64,000 nucleotides of DNA. Source: Sweltsa coloradensis. Its lineage: Eukaryota; Arthropoda; Insecta; Plecoptera; Chloroperlidae. The position numbers and the translations under genes were made by a program. The DNA lies in contig JAMZAV010000438.1 in assembly GCA_024449915.1 (NCBI GenBank), positions 744,001 through 808,000 of the forward strand, written 5' to 3'. A model generated the notes under the pieces. That model did not search any database, was not told the DNA's origin, and worked only from the letters and a program-made list of their open reading frames with translations. Positions 1 through 35,388 of the stretch are shown in pieces. Every line of letters begins with the position of its first letter. Position 1 is the stretch's first letter.

Positions 1-179
1 GTTGGGGTTCGATACCCGTTAGGTCGAACTTTAAAAAAAATTTACACCCACATATTATTTTGAGGGGTGTTAAATGGGAAATAAAACTTAGGTGATTTGT
101 TTTATCTTGGAAATTTGTTAATGTTTCAAGCTAATACGTTTTGAACATGATTCGCATTTTAAATGTTCAATTTCAATAA

Positions 180-358
180 CTAGGGAAACGCCAAAGTCGT
201 TTTTAAACGAGTGAGTGAGCCATGTGTTGAGTAACCGGTATCATTCCCCATACTGGGGCTTGATCCAGCCTTAGGTATAGGGGAGGAAAGGGGATCTTCC
301 CGGATACTCAACACTTGGCTCTCTCACTCGTTTAACAACGACTTTGGCGTTTCCCTAG
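180..358. mobile_element. Short foldback derivative of Helitron-like family F3
   Basis: 179 bp with both ends of the 3'-terminal type: CTAGGGAAACGCCAAAG at the left and its complement, ending CCCTAG followed by T, at the right. About 45-bp arms contain the AACG/CGTT hairpin and the ACGAGTGAG word. The same terminal arms bound the last ~300 bp of the long F3 elements at 34357, 39129 and 54582. Looks like a two-ended palindromic derivative. Confidence 0.6.
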
Positions 359-433
359 TAGTCATATAAACACAGTGCATTTACAGACTTCTACTTAGTC
401 AAAGTTTTTAAACTGATAATGTTTCACTTCCAG

Positions 434-576
434 GATTTATCAACACTTTTCTGTCTTGGCGGTTATTCCAGGTTCTGGGTCGGCTTACTTACACCATATA
501 TCTGACGCATATATCAGTATTGTTTTATGTGGCATCATCAAAGAAAACTGCAGTGTATTTGAGCAATCAGACAGCG
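434..576 (+). CDS. Gene A exon 11 (acyltransferase-3 membrane segment)
   Basis: 143-bp exon between a CAG acceptor and a GTATGT donor, entered in phase 1 and left in phase 0. It encodes a stretch including FINTFLSW and RLTYTIYLTHISVLFY, a typical late acyltransferase-3 region (Leu/Tyr-rich membrane helix with the family's LTY...YLTH motif). The homologous exon of gene B at 30728-30870 has the same length and phases, which fixes both borders. Confidence 0.85.
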
Positions 577-3500
577 GTATGTGTGAATGCTATACTATTA
601 CTAATTCGTATTAATTTCTTTAAAAATATTGCAAATATTAACCTCGAAGCTTCTATTTCAATTTACTTTTAAAGCACATAATACATTTATTAAAATGTCC
701 AACAGACACCATACTCAATATTTTGAGCAATTCCTGTGAAAATGTGTGTGTCCGATGGAGGCATTTAAATTTCCGACTATAGGCCTAATATTATCAGCGT
801 CGTCGTGTACTACAACACTAATTTCTATAAACATAATGCTAGGACGAGACACCATTTTAACAATTCCTCCCTGACCCTGGTATAATCTCCAGCTATTTGA
901 CCTTAGCATGGGGCTTTCTTTTCACCCTCATCCACACGCGTCGTATAGCTGCCATGATAGGCATAGAATCCCTCATATAATGGCATTGTTTATAGGTTAA
1001 AAGAAAATAACTTTAAAATATTGCGTACAGTTTGGTAGAAGCATAGCGAGAAGCTAAACTTTATAAATGTGTTTTTCATAGCAAAAAAGTTCGAGCGTAG
1101 TTTTGTTCTTGTGGGTTTATTTGGCCTTTCTTCACTAGAAACAGTAAATGATCATCCGAACTAGAAATAATATTATATTTAGGGAATTGTTCAAGTCCTC
1201 TAAAACAACCCTCGAACATCACTTCACAGTAACTTGTCCTTACTCCAATACACCTAGTTAGACACCTGAAAAGGGCATAGAGTGCACCCTGGGCAGGTTT
1301 CCGAAGAGAAAAAATTAAATTTAAAAAACATGGGCATAGTCAAGTGAGTTCCCCCTCCTGGCAGATCCCTCAGCTTTGCAATCCAAATAATTACTTCACA
1401 AAGTTTACATTACATACAAAAAAAACTCTAGGGGCGGGATAAACCGGTAAAGCAATGTATTTTTGGGTTTGTTAAAAAAATACTGTTTCTTGTCTTGAAT
1501 TTGATAATGCATTTCTAATCAATAATTTATGCAAGTATTATAAACGGGTTAAAGTTATTTTTAACACGTTTAATTTTTCAAGGAACACTTTAAGTCCGTT
1601 TTAGAGCTTTTAATTACCAATCATTAATCATTATCATTAAACGTTTAACAATCCCTTTCCTACAAAACACTAACTATGTTGCCGTATTGTATAAACACAT
1701 ATCGCTTATTTACTAGAAATGCCTGAACATTTTGTTTATATTTTCAGATAATGCAGTTCTTAGGTGAACTAATCTTCTCCATTTGTTGCGCGTTTGTATT
1801 GTCCATAACCGTCGAGTCGCCTGGAATTGCCCTCGAAAAGGTTTTATTCGGAAAAGGTAAGTTCTATTCCATACCACTTGAAGCTACACAGCTTGTTTCA
1901 CAACACTGGCACTGGCCAACCTTGTAAGTAAATGTTATCTACATTTGACCAGTCAGACGTCGATAATCCTTATGACCGACCAATCTGAATTAGTAACTTC
2001 ACACTTGAATGGCCAATCATTTTCCAAGATTTCCCTCAATTATGGGACATAACATTATGTTTATTTACTGCCTACTACATACAAAACTATTTTTATCATA
2101 ATATTATTGGATGAGCGAAGCGAAGACTTCAATTTGACTGACCCCCCAAAAAATTTAGCTCGGTTGTTTTTTTTTTTTTTTTTTTTCTTTTGTTTGTTTT
2201 TTTGTCTGTTTGTTCGCACGATTCCGGGCAAACGGCATATGTGATCTTTGATGAAAATTGAATGGGACCTTCGAAATCTCTGAACTTAGACGTGCCACGT
2301 TTTTGGGTACAATCGAAGAAATATTTCTCATGAATATCGCACTTTTACGATTTTTTTCGATTTTTAGTGCGATATTTTCGAGACATTTGGGCCGATTCTG
2401 ACCAAACGGGTAGGGCTACAACGTTCATATTTCACATGGACATTAAGGTATTGGTAATGTATTGCTTTCTGAAAGAAAAAGTTGAAAAAGTTAGCCAGAA
2501 TCTATAGAAATAAAGCTTTTAATATAAGTTTTTTGACTTTTTGTGCGATATTTTCGTGCCATTTGGGTCAATTCTGACCAAACGGGTGAGGCTACAACGT
2601 TCATATTTCACATGGACATTAAGATTATGGTGATGTATTTCTTTCTGAAAGAAAAAGTTGGAAAAGTTAGTCAGAATCTATAGAAATAAAGCTTTTAATA
2701 TAAGTTTTTTGACTTTTAGTGCGATATTTTTGTGCCATTTGGGCCAATTCTGACCAAACGGGTGGGCCTTCAACGTTCATATCATACATGGACATTAGGG
2801 TTATGGTGATGTAGTACCTACTAGGAAAACGCTAAAGTCCCGCCGCGTTGATGGATGAGCTTTTTAAAGTTTTTAGTTTGCGTGGGATATCTTTACTTTT
2901 GCAAGTGCTTTGTTTTGCTACCTACGCATTGTAAGTGATTGTTGTCAAATTTCTTTTGTTACCTGTCAATTGGTATTATTTACCGTAAAAACTTATATTA
3001 AAAGCTTTATTTCTATGGATTCTGGCTTACTTTTTCAACTTTTTCTTTTAAAAGGTACTACATCACCATAACCTTAATGTTTATGTATAATAGGGCCTAT
3101 GAACGTTGAAGGCCCACCCGTTTGGTCAGAATTGGCCCAAATGGCACGAAAATATCGCACTAAAAGTCAAAAAACTTATATTAAAAGCTTTATTTCTATA
3201 GATTCTGGCTAACTTTTTCAACTTTTTCTTTCAGAAAGCGATACATCACCATTACCTTAATGTCCATGTATAATATGAACGTTAAAGGCCCACCCGTTTG
3301 GTCAGAATTGGCCCAAATGGCACAAAAATATCGCACTAAAAGTAAAAAAACTTATATTAAAAGCTTTATTTCTATAGATTCTGACTAACTTTTCCAACTT
3401 TTTCTTTCAGAAAGCAAAACATCACCATTACCGTAATGTCCATGTGAAATATGAACGTTGTAGCCTCACCCGTTTGGTCAGAATTGACCCAAATGGCACG

Positions 3501-5428
3501 AAAATATCTCACAAAAAATCAAAAAACTTATATTAAAAGCTTTATTTCTATAGATTCTGGCTAACTTTTTCAACTTTTTCTTTCAGAAAGCAATACATCA
3601 CCATTACCTTAATGTCCATGTGAAATATGAACGTTGTAGCTTTACCCGTTTGGTCAGAATCGGCCCAAATGTCTCGAAAATATCGCACTAAAAATCGAAA
3701 AAAATCGTAAAAGTGCGATATTCATGAGAAATATTTCTTCGATTGTACCCAAAAACGTGGCACGTCTAAGTTCAGAGATTTCGAAGGTCCCCTTCAATTT
3801 TCATCAAGATCGCATAATATGCCGTTTGCCCGGAATCGTGCGAACAAACAGACAAAAAAACAAAAAAACAAAAAAAACAAACAAACAAACAAACAAAAAA
3901 ACAACCGAGCTAAATTTTTTGGGGGGTCAGTGAAATTGAAGTCTTCGCTTCGCTCATCCAATTAAAAGAAAAAGTTGAAAAAATTAGCCAGAATCCATAG
4001 AAATAAAGCTTTTAATATAAGTTTTTACGGTAAATAATACCAATTGACAGGTTACAAAAGAAATTTGACAACAATCACTTACAATGCGTAGGTAGCAAAT
4101 AAAGCACTTGCAAAAGTAAAGATATCCCACGCAAACTAAAAACTTTAAAAAGCTCATCCATCAACGCGGCGGGACTTTAGCGTTTTCCTAGTTATTATTT
4201 ATTTACACTCTTCTCTTTCTCTCCATAAAAGAGTTATATCTCAGCACCATGTATATGTCAAAGAGAATAAAACGTTATCGTTATCATTACATTAATTCGA
4301 AAGATAAGCATAAATTGTCGGGGAGGTAATGATAGGCTGAATAAAACCGGTTTGCTGGAGGACAGTGTTTTTTTTTACAGGTTTAGGGATGGTTGGGGGG
4401 ACGCAAATTTTGGGGATGGAACATCCAGTTATATTTTTATGTATGACTCCATTTGTAAAATTTGTTAATTTGTTTAATTTTGGGATAGTTCCTTCGCAAA
4501 AAAAGTTCAAACTAAATTATGATGCTGAAATATAGGGTCATCAACCTCAAATTTGCTTATAGATTTTGTATTGATTTATGACCGGTATTTATGGATTGTC
4601 CAATCTAGACGCGTGATCACGAACACAAAAAATTAGGTTAATACCATAATGTCACTTTGACCTTGTGATCGTTATCTTACTTCATTTGACCTTGATAAAG
4701 GTTTCAGGTACGACTGCGTAGTGTGTATTTGTATCCATGTTTCTAATGTACATAATACTTTAAACTCAGAACCAAGTCCTCAGGAAGTATAATATGTTTA
4801 TCACCTATCAACCATCAAAACAATACAACAAAGTTGTACTCATACTAAGGTGAATCGTGGCCATACCAGCGGTCCTTGTGTTTGATATGGATCTCTTGTG
4901 TTGATTAATGTACGGTTACATAACTGCACTTTCTGAAAATGAAATCAACAGAGAAAAAATTAAAAATCGTAGAATAAGATGAAAATATAGAATACAAAAA
5001 GTCTGGGGAGTCTACTTCAGCAATCTACGATGTTCCTATTTCTAGTTTTCTTGGAGAATTAACTAACTAGACCGATAATGATAACAGGTTGAATTGCAAA
5101 CCATCAATGAGCATCTAACTTGGTTTTAGCTTATTAAGACTGTTTGTAAAATCAAGAAACTCAATGGGGCTCTCGTCCGCGTAAGTATATACAACCAACA
5201 CATTGGAATGACGCGTGTATCAAAAGTGCAAAAAATAACTACGATTTTTTTTTTGTTCTAGTGGCAAAGGGGAAGAAACAATCTGGCATAACGAAGAAAA
5301 TAATGATCAAGGAATTCTCAAAGAAAAGCTCTGTACAAATTATAAGCATGACTGTGATGGAAGATTTCGGGGCTGCGCTTCAAGCCAAGCCCAGGCTTAT
5401 CTTCATTACAGATTTAAAAAAAATATAA
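434..5428 (+). CDS. Gene A: 3' part of an NRF-6-like acyltransferase-3 family gene
   Basis: Last three coding exons (434-576, 1748-1856, 5262-5428) of a gene whose 5' part lies off the left edge. They match exons 11-13 of gene B in sequence, order and intron phase. The family consists of multi-pass membrane proteins with an N-terminal NRF domain and an acyltransferase-3 domain; Caenorhabditis NRF-6 acts in uptake or transport of lipids and yolk, and the acyl substrate here is unknown. The reading frame is open through all three exons to TAA at 5426-5428, so this copy shows no break in the part visible. Introns are 1171 and 3405 bp, the second carrying nested Helitron-like elements. Confidence 0.8.
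577..1747 (+). other. Gene A intron 11, no recognised content
   Basis: AT-rich sequence between donor 577 and acceptor 1747. I see no coding similarity, repeat family or RNA motif. Positions 1-433 are likewise intron, apart from the short foldback at 180-358. Confidence 0.5.
1748..1856 (+). CDS. Gene A exon 12 (last membrane helix)
   Basis: 109-bp exon with a TTTTCAG acceptor and a GTAAGT donor. It encodes the last predicted membrane helix and the following ESPGIALEKVLFGK, matching the family's usual end 'E-x-P-x(3,4)-L/I-E-K/E-x-L/F'. Same length and phase as the gene B exon at 32919-33027. Confidence 0.85.
2107..4191 (+). mobile_element. Helitron-like element, family F1, interrupted by a second F1 copy
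   Basis: 5' end TTGGATGAGCGAAGCG after an A; 3' end hairpin AACGC...GCGTT then TTTTCCTAG before a T. The 5' word GGATGAGC is complemented by GCTCATCC just inside the 3' hairpin (asymmetric terminal inverted repeat). Internal ~185-bp units (marked by TTTGACTTTTAGTGCGATA) are repeated. No transposase is encoded; it is non-autonomous. Lies in intron 12 of gene A. Confidence 0.7.
2821..3961 (-). mobile_element. Helitron-like element, family F1, nested inside another F1
   Basis: Opposite orientation to its host element. On the plus strand it starts CTAGGAAAACGCTAAAG and ends CTTCGCTCATCCAA. The host sequence reads on across it (GTACCTA before, TTAAAAG after) and matches uninterrupted copies with one mismatch and no target duplication. 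Holds three to four internal ~185-bp minisatellite units. Confidence 0.72.
5262..5428 (+). CDS. Gene A terminal exon (basic cytoplasmic tail)
   Basis: Acceptor TTGTTCTAG; the phase-1 codon is completed as GTG. The exon encodes a Lys-rich tail beginning VAKGKKQSGITKKIM and runs 55 codons to TAA. Gene B's last exon starts with the same sequence but stops after 18 codons, so A carries about 37 extra C-terminal residues. I infer a cytoplasmic tail after the last helix. Confidence 0.75.
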
Positions 5429-5687
5429 CTGATATAATTTTACTAAATGTATTAACACACTGCTATTTCTCAAACTGAGTTAATTTGTCATCGTTTTTAA
5501 CTACATTGTAAGAAGGCGGACCTAACTGAGTATTTACGCATCACACGTAGACCCAAGTGTTCGTTATGACACCCTTGTCATCCTACTCATCCAACATAGT
5601 ATCCATTAAATAGTTACTATTCGTAGGCATAAAGTTAATACATAAAAGCATGGTACTAAATATTATGATTCTGTGTAAAATAATAGA

Positions 5688-5693
5688 AATAAA
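5688..5693 (+). promoter_or_regulatory. Candidate polyadenylation signal of gene A
   Basis: AATAAA 260 bp past the gene A stop codon, followed directly by an overlapping second AATAAA-like hexamer. Position and sequence fit a metazoan poly(A) signal. In such AT-rich DNA the hexamer is common, so support is weak. Confidence 0.35.
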
Positions 5694-6130
5694 AAATAAA
5701 ACTTATAAAACCACGAAGAAGTATTGCTTTATTTGAAAAATAATAATATATCTTGTGTATTTCTTACTATATTTGGTCTTGAATTAAGATACTGTAAAAG
5801 TGTCTTTCACTTTTCTATGGCCGACTGACAAAATAAATTTATGTAGCTTCAGACATAATTAAATATACCTGACGTCGTTACTGTCCATCTACTATTTAAA
5901 ACGATACCGGTCGGTCACTGTCGCAACCGCTGGACGTTCATTTTCAAAGTTAAAACTAATAAAGAATTATCTAAGGAGCAGCATGTCACTAGAACGTTTA
6001 AGGGACTTTCCATTAAACTCGAAAATTCTTAACTGATGCAATAATCGACGAAATCGCCAGGAAAAACACCAGAAGAAATGATCGCTTCTTATAATGTAAG
6101 TAGAAAGAAAGCAAAATAAAACATTTTAAA

Positions 6131-6903
6131 CTTGGAAAACGCTTAAGTCCCGCCGCGTTGTTGGATGAGCGTAATTGGTGCATTGAGCTGCCATGTGTTA
6201 TGCGGATTTTCTGTTGTACTGTGAAATAATTATAACTAAGTCGAAGAATTTTTTTAAATTAAATAAAATAAAATAAAAAATAGCTTTTGTTTTTTATTTT
6301 TTTTATTAATCGTAATTTTAAAAAAAGAAAAAAAATAAAATTGCGATTTTCATAAGAAATAATTATTCGATTGCGCTCAAATTTGACACGAATATATTAA
6401 TTCATAAAATTAAGGTTCTGTGAAAAAATCACTACCATAGAATAAAGCATGTAGGTGTCGTAAGTCAAAGAATTGTTTAAAAAAAGAAAAAACTGTAAAA
6501 TTTCGATTGTTATGAGAAATAATTTTTTGATTGCGCTCAAATTTCACACGAATATCTTAATTCATAAAATTAAGGTTCTGTGAAAAAACATTAAAATCGA
6601 ATAATGCATGTAGGTGTTATAAGTCGAAGAAATTTTTTAAAAATCGAAAAAAATCGTAAAATTGCGATTTTCATGAAAAATAATATTTCGATTGCGCTCA
6701 AAACGTGACAGTTCTAAGTTCAAAGATTTCGATGGCCTTCATAAAATTTCATCGCAATTGGAGTATCGGTTCAGCGTTCAGCCGGAATCGTGTTAACAAA
6801 CACACAATAATACATACAGAAAAAAAAGAAAAAAAAGAAAAAAAGACATTCCGGATTTTTTTCTCCAGTGTAGTAAAATGGAATCTTCGCTTCGCTCATC
6901 CAA
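6131..6903 (-). mobile_element. Helitron-like element, family F1b
   Basis: Plus-strand left end CTTGGAAAACGCTTAAG (variant of CTAGG), GTTGTTGGATGAGCG inside it, right end CTTCGCTTCGCTCATCC. Its body shares the F4 repeat unit (AAATTGCGATTTTCATGA) and the ACATTCCGGATTTTTTTCTC segment. Termini are F1-like but the body is F4-like, so it is a mosaic. Confidence 0.6.
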
Positions 6904-7090
6904 AAAGCAGTGCTATTTTTTTACTTTTTCCAATTTGTCACGAGGTAATTTTTGGGTAGAGGGGCCCACACATTAATCTTGCGGGGGGGCCCTGGGACTT
7001 TGCGCTACGCCACTTCTCACCACCGCTAGAAGAAACAAAACAACAACAACAACAACAACAATTGAAAAAAAGCTTACACAAGAGAGTGGC

Positions 7091-7317
7091 CATACGGGCT
7101 TACGGCAGCCATGTTTTTGCCAAAGTCATTTTTACGTTTCATCAACTGCCGTAAAAGTGGACAAATTTTGCTTGAAACAGACGACTTGAAAACCAAATGT
7201 GGCCTACAACAGACCAATTTTGTTACATCTGTTTCAAGCCAAATTTATTTACTTTAACGGCAGTTGACGAAACTTAAAAAATGACTGGCAAAAACATGGC
7301 TGCCGTATGCTCGTATG
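7091..7317. repeat. Imperfect foldback, ~95-bp arms
   Basis: The left arm, containing CGGCAGCCATGTTTTTGCCA, and the right arm, containing GGCAAAAACATGGCTGCCG, are reverse complements around a ~40-bp loop. Arms also share TTTCATCAACTGCCGT and its complement. No coding potential; probably a foldback or MITE-type element of unknown family. Confidence 0.6.
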
Positions 7318-8189
7318 ATCCAGGCTCGCTATATTTTTGTGTGCTGCTCATTGGTGCTGCTACCTATATATCGTTGACCAGGTGTTGTGATTTTGCCTCG
7401 CGGAGAAGAGATATTGTGTCTTGGAAGTTCGGACGAAACAGTTGATCTAACATTTTGTAGTCAGTTCGGGACGCATGGCCTTTTGCCGTACGTCCCGGAG
7501 AATTTTGCTAATACCATGCAATCTCGACACATTTTTAAATTTTGTTAACCAGTTCATTATTTCAGTGTTTTTCTAACTATATATATAATATTTGTTATTT
7601 TGTGAAATTCAAGTACTTTTTATAATTTATTAACCTGAAACATTCCTAGTTGGGTTATGCCATTGATCCGACAACAACCAAGCCTTACATATAAATATGA
7701 CAACTTAGCCTTAGCATTTTTTAGTTTACTTTTTACTTCAATCCAATGATACACATAACATGGAACACACACATATAACATATAATATGGAACACATACA
7801 TAAAACATGGCAGTTACAACAAAATAATAACAAATACACAAACACATAATACAAAATATGAACCCTATCAAGCCTATAAGGGAATTCATTTTGTTATATC
7901 AAACTTTAATGATTCAGAATTTTATTTTTCGTGGGAGGTTGTAGGCTGCAGTATACGGCATATTATACAGTTTTTTTTAAACAAAACCAAAGTGAAGGGG
8001 AAAAAAGGGGTGTAAAAAAGTGTAATTTATAAAATTAATATTGTTCTACAAATGTAAGTCGGGCTTTAGTAAAAAAATGTGTAGTTAGATATTGGTATAC
8101 AAATGTCAGTATAAGATCTAGTATAATGGGAATGGTGAGCATTATTCACTGAAAAATTATCAGGATCAGAGTAAACAATAGTTGCATTC

Positions 8190-8540
8190 AGATAAAAAAA
8201 AATACCTCTACATTTGACCACTCTTAAATACATCAATTAACTTGGCCCTGTGACGCGAGACGCATAAGCTTGTCAAAATAAATTTGCAGGCAATATTAAT
8301 AAAAAACAATAGCTGCAAATGCAACTTTGCCAAGCTTATAGAAGGGTGCAATTGCAATCACGGGGCAAAGTAAATGTATGTACACTCCAAAAAAGTATAA
8401 AAGGTTGAAGTTAATTACAAATTATGAACAACAGGGCCTAATTATTAAAAATAATGGTTTCTATCTTCATTCTATAGCGTGACTAAGAGCATAAGAAAGT
8501 TGGAAGTAAGTGCGCAAATGTACAAGGGTACATAACGATC
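8190..8540. repeat. R6-type palindromic repeat, degenerate copy
   Basis: CCAAGCTTATAG and GGGGCAAAGTAAAT on one side mirror CTTGGCCCTGTG and AGCTTGTCAAAATAAATT on the other. Same plan as the palindromes at 28503-28990 and 51700-52100 (cargo words GGGCAAAGT, AAGCTTGGCAAAAT). More diverged than those. Confidence 0.45.
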
Positions 8541-9159
8541 CTTTTTTAATCTCAATGATTTTCAGTGGGTATGCTTAGTTGTATTTGTATTTTTATATTT
8601 ATTTTTTTAATGTGTGGGATAATTATATTGACAACGCATCACGCACTTCAATGCGTATTAAATGACTGCGCTTTCGTCCTAAACGTTGCAGAATTTGATT
8701 ACACGACGAATTTACCTCGAAGTGCTTCCATACAATTTGCCTTCGTAGCGACTTGTAGGATGCCAATCCGCTTTGACTTACGTCATAATATACACTTTAA
8801 AGCGGCTTGGTGACATATATATATATACATGCCTTAGTTAGACATCAGGTGACATCTGCAACAGAAAATAAAGTGCTTTCCAGTGTTTTTAATATATGGG
8901 TGGATACCAAAACGATTTCATTCAAAGCGCTTTGATATGAGTACGTAGTACGTACCAATACGCCTATGGTTAAAACGACTGAATTGAAATCGTCTTGGGA
9001 TTCGTCCAAAACAAAAATACAAAACGATTTTTAAGTTTCTACACTCGCGTTTAATGACCCGGCACCTCCACCATGCCTAACGTCAGGCGAATTTACAATA
9101 GGCAACTCGGCAAAAAAATAAAATTGAAGAATGATTTCTGTTATTAATGAAAGGTTATT

Positions 9160-9290
9160 CGAGAGGATGAGAAGTGATAGATGACGATGAAAGTCAATTT
9201 AAAAATCTGCCTTATACGAAACTCGAACCGACGTCCCAATCGTATGTGCCAGCGCGGACGACAAAAATTTACAAATTTTTGACAACTTTT
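9160..9290 (-). repeat. tRNA-derived SINE remnant
   Basis: On the minus strand: a pol III B-box-like GGTTCGAG preceded by GCTGGCACATACGATTGGG, followed by a region (TATTCGAGAGGATGAGA on the plus strand) that recurs at 15070 and 15715. Same family as the elements at 15029-15215 and 15363-15750. Confidence 0.45.
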
Positions 9291-9420
9291 TACATAAAAA
9301 ACGATTTCTTTATGGAGTTCAAATATCGATAAAATGAATATTCCCGTTTATCGATATTCGATACCTTATCGAAATAAGGATTTCTTTGCAAATCCTAGTT
9401 CCAATATCACCGTAAGTGGT

Positions 9421-9485
9421 TCGAGAGTGATACCGAGTCCACGGCACGAGCAGTGATTGCCCAGTTTCAGTTCATGATCTTTGCA
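9421..9485 (+). promoter_or_regulatory. Candidate 5' non-coding exon of gene B
   Basis: The block around 9461-9485 (TTTCAGTTC then GATCTTTGCA) and the AAATAAAGATCACT block just downstream recur upstream of gene C near 40315-40400. It is followed by GTAAGG, a good donor, 235 bp before the acceptor at 9719-9720. I infer a 5' UTR exon spliced to the exon that carries the start codon. The left border is not defined. Confidence 0.35.
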
Positions 9486-9801
9486 GTAAGGCTGTGTGTT
9501 TTATCTACAGCACAACAGTACAGTACGCAAGCAAAATAAAGATCACTCTATTTCGTAAAACAACTCTGTAAGTTACGTGCACTAATCTTCAGCGAGAATT
9601 ATTGGTTTTCTAGATGTACCTATTGGAGCTTGTCGCTAAGATTTAAAGTTGAAACAATCATATATACGATTACACCAAAAATTATTAACCTTTTTGTATC
9701 AATTAATTGTGTTGTTTCAGATATTCCTTAGTATTTTTCGTTTCAAACATGAGAATGTAATTTCGGTATAGACTCCCGTTGCCTTCATTCTACTTCCGAC
9801 C

Positions 9802-33620
<23,819 letters not shown>

Positions 33621-34356
33621 TTGTCACCTCATGGCGACTCAAATAATAGCTCTGTGCATATTATAAACACCAGCGTGATAAAACATTGAGGGTGCGCTTT
33701 AATATAATTTAATTAATTGATATAATTAATTTTATTTAATATAAATCTTTATTACAGATTTAAATAACACAACTGAGAATTTTGTACCCTTTCCGGCCCA
33801 GAGGTTTCAGATGGTAGCATAACACTCTTAAATTTTAATCTGGGTCAATAACAGTTTCTTTCAATTTGACCGTAATTTTTTAATTTTGTTTTGGTAAATT
33901 ATAAAGAAATACATTTCCCCCCATTCAAATTCAAAATCAAATTTTTATTTTTATTTAAAATGACAATTTAATTCAAAAGGCAAAATGTCCCAACATTCCT
34001 TTAAAAAAACGTTTTTTTTTAACCAAAACAAATTATAGAAAAAATTAGTAATGAATCAATTGCTAAAATGACTTAATCTAGACCAATTAACCTTGGGTCT
34101 GCAAGGGTTAAAAAAATGCTTGGGAAATGTTTCTGTCTTGTTAGTGTTTCTTAAATTGTGATATTGTTTGATGAAGACTGCTTAAAAGTAGTCGAAATGT
34201 TACTTTTTATTGTAATAAAATTATGTTTAACAGTGAATAGTCCAATCATTTGTAAATTTAAATATTATACATGTTATTTAGTCTCATTCTTTGTTATACA
34301 CTGAGAATATAATAGTATAGTTATTATTTTGTCACTATTGTACACAAAACCACGTA
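33621..34356. other. Region downstream of gene B
   Basis: AT-rich 3' flank. Early part resembles the coding tail of gene A. AATAAA at 34214-34219 may be a poly(A) signal but lies 600 bp from the stop. A hammerhead-like motif lies at 34164-34203. Confidence 0.4.
34164..34203 (+). ncRNA. Hammerhead-ribozyme-like motif (Penelope type)
   Basis: TTGATGA-A, then GACTGC-TTAAAA-GTAGTC (a 6-bp stem with one G-U pair), then GAAATGTTAC. This matches the hammerhead core order CTGATGA, stem II, GAAA with one core change (C to T) and one extra A. Similar motifs are known in Penelope-like elements. Self-cleavage is untested and stems I and III are not evident. Confidence 0.4.
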
Positions 34357-35232
34357 TAAGACGAGTGAGCGCAGCGAGCGTAGTCTATACAACGCAACTC
34401 GATCGGGCCATCGTTGTGATTAATTCGTCTGTTTGTAAAGATAATGTCTGTAAAATGTCTGTTTGTTCGGTCCCATACGGCCGAACGGCCAAACAGATAG
34501 AGCTGAAATTTTAAACAGACATCCAAGACCAGTGTTCTTAGAATTGAACCTACAAGAAATAATAAATTAAAAAATAGGCTTTAAATGTGTAGGAATTATT
34601 TTAACGACCATGGTTTTGTTTTTGAAGAATTCATTCTCATCGAATCAGTTTTGTCAGGCTGTGATTACATGCAGTGACCAAGGTGTATTAAATCTTGCAC
34701 GCATAAGGTTCCTCTAAATTTCTGCTGGAAGATTGAGTAAACCTTGCAATCTTTACTTGTTTTTGGTACGTATGTTTTCCATAGTATTGTATGCATTATA
34801 TACGTTTTACATTTTTTTAAATACAATCTAAAAATTAACAAATCTTTCCCGACCGGGGGTTTTAACCTAGGTCTTCTACATTTCGGGTATAAGGGCGCTT
34901 GAACCAACTAGACTAGGAACACGCCAAAGTCGTTAGACGAATGAGCGAGTCATGTGTTGAGCACCCGGAAACATTTGCATTTAAGTTTGATAATAGTTAT
35001 ATAGGTATAAATAATAGGATTTTGAGTTAAGTTAGTAAGGGCCCGAATTATATAGGTATAAATAATAGGGTTTTGAGTTTAGTTGGTATAAGGGCGCGTC
35101 AACTGTAAGACCATAATGCGCCACTCTAGCCTATGATAGGCTGTAGTAAGTAGTGGGAAGAAAGGGAATGTTACCGGGTACTAAACACATGGCTCACTCA
35201 CTCGTCTAACAACGACTTTGGCGTTTTCCTAG
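34357..35232 (+). mobile_element. Helitron-like element, long family F3
   Basis: 5' TAAGACGAGTGAGCGCAGCG, 3' CACTCGTCTAACAACGAC, hairpin AACG...CGTT, then TTTTCCTAG before T. Asymmetric word ACGAGTGAG. A second CTAGG end at 34913 starts a 320-bp foldback inside it. A tRNA-like segment (34800-34912) abuts that junction. The layout is shared with 39129-40104 and in part 54582-55356, so it is a fixed composite. Confidence 0.65.
34800..34912 (-). repeat. tRNA-like SINE segment within F3
   Basis: Minus strand CTAGTTGGTTCAAGCGCCC then AGGTTAAAACCCCCGGTCG; degenerate A and B boxes. Counterpart at 39640-39733 inside the other F3 copy keeps a better B-box (GGGTTCAATCCCC). Confidence 0.5.
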
Positions 35233-35388
35233 TTGTATTTATTACTTTGATTCTCACATTTAATAATTTTGTCACAACAATCTCATTATTCTGGAAGTAG
35301 CTATAACCAAAGATCAATGCATGAACGTAAACTTATCTGATACCCTGTTGAGTATAAAACCTTTAGCTCTATGCTCAATGGTTGTAAA

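Larger units (their letters stand above)
1857..5261 (+). other. Gene A intron 12, rest
   Basis: Outside the Helitron-like insertion (2107-4191) the stretches 1857-2106 and 4192-5261 are AT-rich with no feature I recognise. Confidence 0.4.
5429..9420. other. Gene A/B spacer, rest
   Basis: Contains the gene A 3' region, a Helitron-like element (6131-6903), a foldback (7091-7317), a palindromic R6-type repeat (8190-8540) and a tRNA-like SINE remnant (9160-9290). A (CAA)n run is at 7038-7061 and a short TA run near 8815-8827. Nothing else recognised; the short open frames here have no support. Confidence 0.4.

Noticed and set aside
2107..4191. Ordinary cut-and-paste MITE with long inverted repeats
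   Set aside because: The apparent long inverted repeat comes from one F1 copy nested in another in opposite orientation; ends are asymmetric and there is no target duplication.
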